From: Aspidapion aeneum
Lineage: Eukaryota; Arthropoda; Insecta; Coleoptera; Brentidae
Length of the DNA stretch: 64,000 nucleotides
Reading direction: 5' to 3'
Assembly (NCBI GenBank): GCA_963576565.1
Contig: OY755038.1
Location: 200,233,013-200,297,012, forward strand
The notes beneath the pieces were generated by a model. It ran no database searches, was not told where the DNA came from, and saw only the letters and a program-made list of their open reading frames with translations. Positions 59,197 through 64,000 of this stretch are shown in pieces (position 1 is the first letter of the stretch; every line of letters starts with the position of its first letter). The position numbers were made by a program, and so were the translations under genes.

Positions 59197-59664
59197 ACGC
59201 GCCTAAAGAAGTTTACACTTCAAAAAGTTGAATTTTCTCAGCGATAACTAGAGATGGAGTCCCTAGAGACCAGTTTCTACTAGAAACATCAAAACTTCTT
59301 TCAACTTTGTTCAACTCTGGTGCATGTTTGTAGACTCGGGGACTTTTTAAATTGCCGGTGTATTTTTTTTTTCTGACAAAATTAATCATTTAAAGAAATA
59401 AAAAAAATAAATGTTTAAATATATATGTATACAGACAAATGTAAGGTTCACAATTTTTTTGTTTTGGTTTAAACTACTTTTCCGAATTTCAAATAGGAAT
59501 ATATTTTATTTTTGAGGGCGGCAATTTAAAAAGTCCCCGACTCTACCACTTGGGGTTACAAGCAATATGCAAAAACCTACTTATGCAATATGCGAATTAA
59601 GGGGACTGTCGGCGATTGTGTGTGGAGCCCGCGTGAATTTTACACATATGTATTCTATTTATTT

Positions 59665-60223
59665 AGACTTCTTCCATCCATCTCTGGACATAGGCCCCCC
59701 CCCCCCAATATCTTCCACTATTCTCTGTCTTTTGCCGCGTTCATCCATCTAGCTCCCGCATGTTTGTTCAGATCGTCCGTTCATCTCAGTTGGGGTCTTT
59801 CCTTACTTCTTTTATTTTCCCAAGATCTCCAGTTTACATTATATCCTGTCTGTTATTATGAGCGGCAAATTTTCATTTTAATTTTGCTACCTCTCCTCTG
59901 ACATCCCTTACTTTTGTTTTATTTCTTATCCATTTATTCTTTTTTCTATCTGTTAGCTTTTAACATTTCTTTTTCCATTGATCTTTGGGCTTTTGTTACC
60001 TTATCCATATTTGATTTTGTAAGTAAGTAAGTACAGGAAGGATACATTGGTTATACACTTTCCTTTTGAGGTACCAAGGATATTTTTTTGTTTCATGGCT
60101 TAGTTTACCAAATGCTGCCCAGGCCAATCTTACTCGTCTCTTGGTTTCAGCTGTTTGGTTTTCTTTTTTTGGTTTAATAATAATTTGTTCAGATATACAG
60201 GGTGTTTCATAATTGAATGTCAA
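59665..60223 (-). pseudogene. RTE-type LINE C-terminus, unit 2
   Basis: Tandem copy of 55776-56332; the poly-C run is 12 long, changing the frame. Confidence 0.85.
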
Positions 60224-60475
60224 TATTTATGGGGGTGATTTTTGGGCTCATTTTAAGAAAAAAAACTTTATATGAACATATCATGTCCTGAACGTCTTAC
60301 CTTTTGAGATACAGGGTGGTCATATTAACGATATTGTTATGATCATGCAGAGAAACGGTTTTTATTTTTTAAGCGAAAACCGTGCATCGGATTGAAAAAA
60401 TCAAGTGATCAACTTTGGTTAGAAATGATTCGGGATTTCAAAAATAATTTTTATTTCAGGAAAAATCAGTGGCGT

Positions 60476-61149
60476 AATCTACGTAAAGCAGATGCAGCTC
60501 TTGTCCGTATGCCATTTTCTTTCCAATAACTTGGGTTATACAAAAGAGATGATGATTCTGCCTCCATATCTTTATATTCGCTCTCCACTTTATTTCTTAT
60601 TATTTTGCCATATATTCTGCTTAGCATACTAGTTACAGATATACCTCTATAATTGTCACATGTATCTTTCCTTCCTTTTTTGTGTATTGTGGATATATTT
60701 GACGTTTTCCACTCACTTGGTACTACAGCTCCATTTAAATATTTTTGGAAAAGATTCCGTAATCTCCAAAACAGTTCTTCAGTGCCATATTTAATAAGTT
60801 CAGCTGGGGTATTTCCGGGTCCGGCAGACTTACCGCTTTTTAAGGTTGTGCACACGTTTTTGACCTCAGAGATTGTGAGGGGTATTGGAGATCCCATCGT
60901 TCTAATGATATTGTCTCTTTCGTTTTCCTTCCTCTATCTTCAGTTAAAAGTTTTTTAAAATGCTCATCCCATTCTTTGTCTGGTATTAGTGATATAATAT
61001 CTCTGCATGTTTCTTTTTTGATCGATCTTATAGTTTTCCAGATTTCGGTACTTCTCCTACCTCCTAAGTAAGAATCTATTTTCTGGCACTTTTGCATCCA
61101 CGATTGATTTTTCTTATCACTGATCATTCTTCTCACCTTTGATTGAATA
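60476..61149 (-). pseudogene. LINE RT N-terminal part, unit 3
   Basis: Same as the unit 2 copy, cut at 60476. Confidence 0.9.
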
Positions 61150-61306
61150 TGCTGTGGCCAATTAGAATAGGTTTTAACTATTAAACTATTTGGTTAGGGC
61201 GCACATGGCCATAGGATTTGCTTTTCTACATAGAACAAAAAGAGATTCGCAGTATCGTCCTCTTGGGTTGCATTGGCCTTGCCAAAAAAAATTTCAGACC
61301 TTACAA

Positions 61307-61493
61307 CAGTAGCGTATATAGAAAAAAGTTCCGGGGTGGGCCCGAGACTCCGAGATTTGGGGGGGGGCTCAGACACATGAAGCCGTATTTTATGCTATTT
61401 TATGTGTGTACATGAAATATGTGGAAAATATTTTTAGAAAGCTTAGCTCCGGGGGGGCGGCCCCCCCCAGCCTTCCCCCCTTATACGCCACTA
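61307..61493. mobile_element. hAT-type MITE, unit 3 copy
   Basis: Tandem copy of 53528-53714, identical to the unit 2 copy as far as read. Confidence 0.82.
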
Positions 61494-62851
61494 CCTTATA
61501 AGATAAATCGGTTGGGCCAAAAAAAAACGGACCAAATATTTTTGGTTATAATTTTCAAGATAGTCCTACATTCCTGAAATTTTTTTGAATTTGTAGAAAA
61601 GCTCTATTTCCGCCACGTACACCCTACCCACCAAGCACAAACGCATAAAAAACGTTAATTAAATGTTAAAAAAACGTTTTTTTTTCTAGCACAAATTTGT
61701 GTTAAAATTAAGTCGACTTTTGACATTAAAAAAACATGTAGAAAATCCTCTAAAATTTCAGGTAAAAGCATTACCAAAAATATATTTATTAATAACGTTA
61801 AGAAACCAACATTTAAAGAAACATAATTTTATTAACATTAAAAATTATAAAATATTTGCCTTTTATAGAAACAAACGTAGCAAATTAAAAGCACAAAACT
61901 AATAATGAGGGTGAATACATAATTGGATCAGAATACAAGCGCAGATTTGAGGGGGATGTAACCCCTAGTAAAAAATATGCACTTTTTCCTAATAATTTTA
62001 AAGGGAAAACAGAAAATTAGCCCCCCCCCTAAAAAAAGAAAATTATATTGCAAAAAAAAATCGTTCCGCGCTTGTCGGAATATACTCCTACCCCAATTGT
62101 GTTCGAAACATGGTATGGTTAAAGAACAACAAATAGGTATGCAGTGATTGAAATGAGGCACCTCAAAATAAGGTAAGAAAAGTACTATATAAAGTAAAAA
62201 AATGGTTTTGTATGGAATATCGCATACCTACGTTATAGGTAATCAGACAGGGAATGCGACAATTCACCGCGGCCGATTAGCCGCCGGACCTTAAGTCGTA
62301 TATTCATTTCAGGCAGAATTCGCAAGCCTCGCAGCGAGACGAAACGAATATACCCCAAATACTGTATCTTTGAGATTAATAAATATAATAGATTCAACTC
62401 TTAAGTGAGGCGTCAAACATTTTTGATGCATCACCTGAATGAAAAAACATTAAATATCATCAAGTAGGTAAGGTTCTTCTCGACAAGATATTTTTCATCG
62501 TTCGTTGATCGTTGCCAAAAAAGCCATTATCCCTTTCTTGTAAAATGGAAACCATATTTTTCCCGTCCTCCAACAAAAAACTATTAGCGCCATCTGTTGC
62601 TGAAAGTAATTCTGAAGAAGGCAGTAGACCAAGAGTTGGCAACGAACATTATCGGCTATTGCACCAATAGTTTTTAATACGTAAATCACATACTTATAAA
62701 CATAATTCTTGATGCAATCCCAGTTTCATTCATGTTACATCAAAATTAAGGTATTTGGGTAATGGTTAAGACTGTGTTTCTATTAAAATTTTTGCGACTT
62801 TCATAAATTTTTTATGCGATAATCCTTTTAAAAAAATTGTGTGTGCTTAAG

Positions 62852-63086
62852 ACCACACGGCAGAAGTGTAAACTTCAACAAGGCGAAATTAATAATACTG
62901 GCCCATAACATATTCTGCAAAGCGGACCGAACCGAACTCTTCTGTGTACTGGCCTTCATCTACATCATCATATCGCTCGATGAATGTTTCTCACAGTTAG
63001 TCGACTCGAGCCGATTGAACCCGAATGAGCGTTACATAGCCGAGCCTGACGGCTCAGTTCAACTCGCTACCCACAAAAACTGCTAA
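62852..63086 (+). CDS. Coding-like terminal exon, unit 3 copy
   Basis: Identical frame and sequence to 55073-55307. Confidence 0.45.
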
Positions 63087-63554
63087 ACGCGCCTAAAGAA
63101 GTTTACACTTCAAAAAGTTGAATTTTCTCAGCGATAACTAGAGATGGAGTCCCTAGAGACCAGTTTCTACTAGAAACATCAAAACTTCTTTCAACTTTGT
63201 TCAACTCTGGTGCATGTTTGTAGACTCGGGGACTTTTTAAATTGCCGGTGTATTTTTTTTTTCTGACAAAATTAATCATTTAAAGAAATAAAAAAAATAA
63301 ATGTTTAAATATATATGTATACAGACAAATGTAAGGTTCACAATTTTTTTGTTTTGGTTTAAACTACTTTTCCGAATTTCAAATAGGAATATATTTTATT
63401 TTTGAGGGCGGCAATTTAAAAAGTCCCCGACTCTACCACTTGGGGTTACAAGCAATATGCAAAAACCTACTTATGCAATATGCGAATTAAGGGGACTGTC
63501 GGCGATTGTGTGTGGAGCCCGCGTGAATTTTACACATATGTATTCTATTTATTT

Positions 63555-64000
63555 AGACTTCTTCCATCCATCTCTGGACATAGGCCCCCCCCCCCCCAAT
63601 ATCTTCCACTATTCTCTGTCTTTTGCCGCGTTCATCCATCTAGCTCCCGCATGTTTGTTCAGATCGTCCGTTCATCTCAGTTGGGGTCTTTCCTTACTTC
63701 TTTTATTTTCCCAAGATCTCCAGTTTACATTATATCCTGTCTGTTATTATGAGCGGCAAATTTTCATTTTAATTTTGCTACCTCTCCTCTGACATCCCTT
63801 ACTTTTGTTTTATTTCTTATCCATTTATTCTTTTTTCTATCTGTTAGCTTTTAACATTTCTTTTTCCATTGATCTTTGGGCTTTTGTTACCTTATCCATA
63901 TTTGATTTTGTAAGTAAGTAAGTACAGGAAGGATACATTGGTTATACACTTTCCTTTTGAGGTACCAAGGATATTTTTTTGTTTCATGGCTTAGTTTACC
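63555..64000 (-). pseudogene. RTE-type LINE C-terminus, unit 3 (cut by window end)
   Basis: Tandem copy of 55776-56332, truncated by the window; the poly-C run is 13 long. Confidence 0.82.

Larger units (their letters stand above)
52697..64000. repeat. Tandem array of three 3.89-kb units
   Basis: Unit 1 52697-56584 (3888 bp), unit 2 56585-60475 (3891 bp), unit 3 60476 to beyond 64000. Differences noticed are homopolymer lengths (C10/C12/C13 near 55806, 59695, 63587; C9/C10/C9 near 54242) and three substitutions. Each unit holds the LINE 5' half (-), a hAT MITE, AT-rich filler, a coding-like exon (+), and an RTE LINE tail (-). The unit joint lies in aaaatcagtggcgt|aatctacg. Confidence 0.97.

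Overview
This is an AT-rich eukaryotic, insect-type nuclear window (perhaps a beetle; the order is an inference from the transposon mix). Its one recognisable host gene is the nuclear gene for mitochondrial ribosomal protein L24 (mRpL24, uL24m) on the + strand. Six exons between 1675 and 18607 give a 252-residue protein. The largest intron (2306-12875, about 10.6 kb) is a GC-AG intron, and every long intron is packed with transposons. Four CACGTG E-boxes lie 140-215 bp upstream of the start codon.

Layout. 1-1202: 3' part of a Penelope-like retroelement (PLE) with reverse transcriptase (RT) and GIY-YIG endonuclease. 1675-18607: mRpL24. Intron 2 holds hAT-type MITEs with 8-bp target-site duplications (TSDs), a 4.7-kb TIR element with a perfect 8-bp TSD (3640-8380), a 23-bp remnant of the same TIR family with its own TSD (5860-5882), a TA-flanked MITE, a fold-back/tandem locus and a LINE tail. 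Intron 4 holds a dead LINE with a tRNA-like insertion. Intron 5 holds a fold-back element and a second PLE copy whose own 3' end is inverted in front of it.

18.7-35 kb: fold-back elements whose arms are made of 15-16-bp words, hAT MITEs, a satellite array with six hammerhead-ribozyme-like motifs (24985-26690), three tandem units of about 1.2 kb carrying Ty3/gypsy RT debris and an open segment, a 2.3-kb fold-back, a 313-bp hairpin beside a mariner fragment, and a piggyBac-like MITE. 35.9-39.8 kb: a composite of nested elements bounded by a perfect 13-bp TIR and 8-bp TSD. 40.9-47.5 kb: LINE fragments (one with a SINE inside it, 15-bp TSD), a nested 3-kb fold-back, and a repeat with an intact-core hammerhead-like motif. 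49964-50672: a 709-bp (AC)n tract. 51.6-64 kb: a LINE on the - strand whose 5' half starts a tandem array of three nearly identical 3.89-kb units. Each unit carries an RTE-type LINE tail, a hAT MITE and a coding-like terminal exon of an unrecognised gene.

No bacterial, CRISPR or intact viral system is present. The most interesting signals are the three unrelated repeat families that keep hammerhead-ribozyme geometry, the minimal TIR remnant, the fold-back family with different arm words and a shared core, the GC-AG intron in mRpL24, and the fresh 3.89-kb tandem triplication containing a possible host exon.
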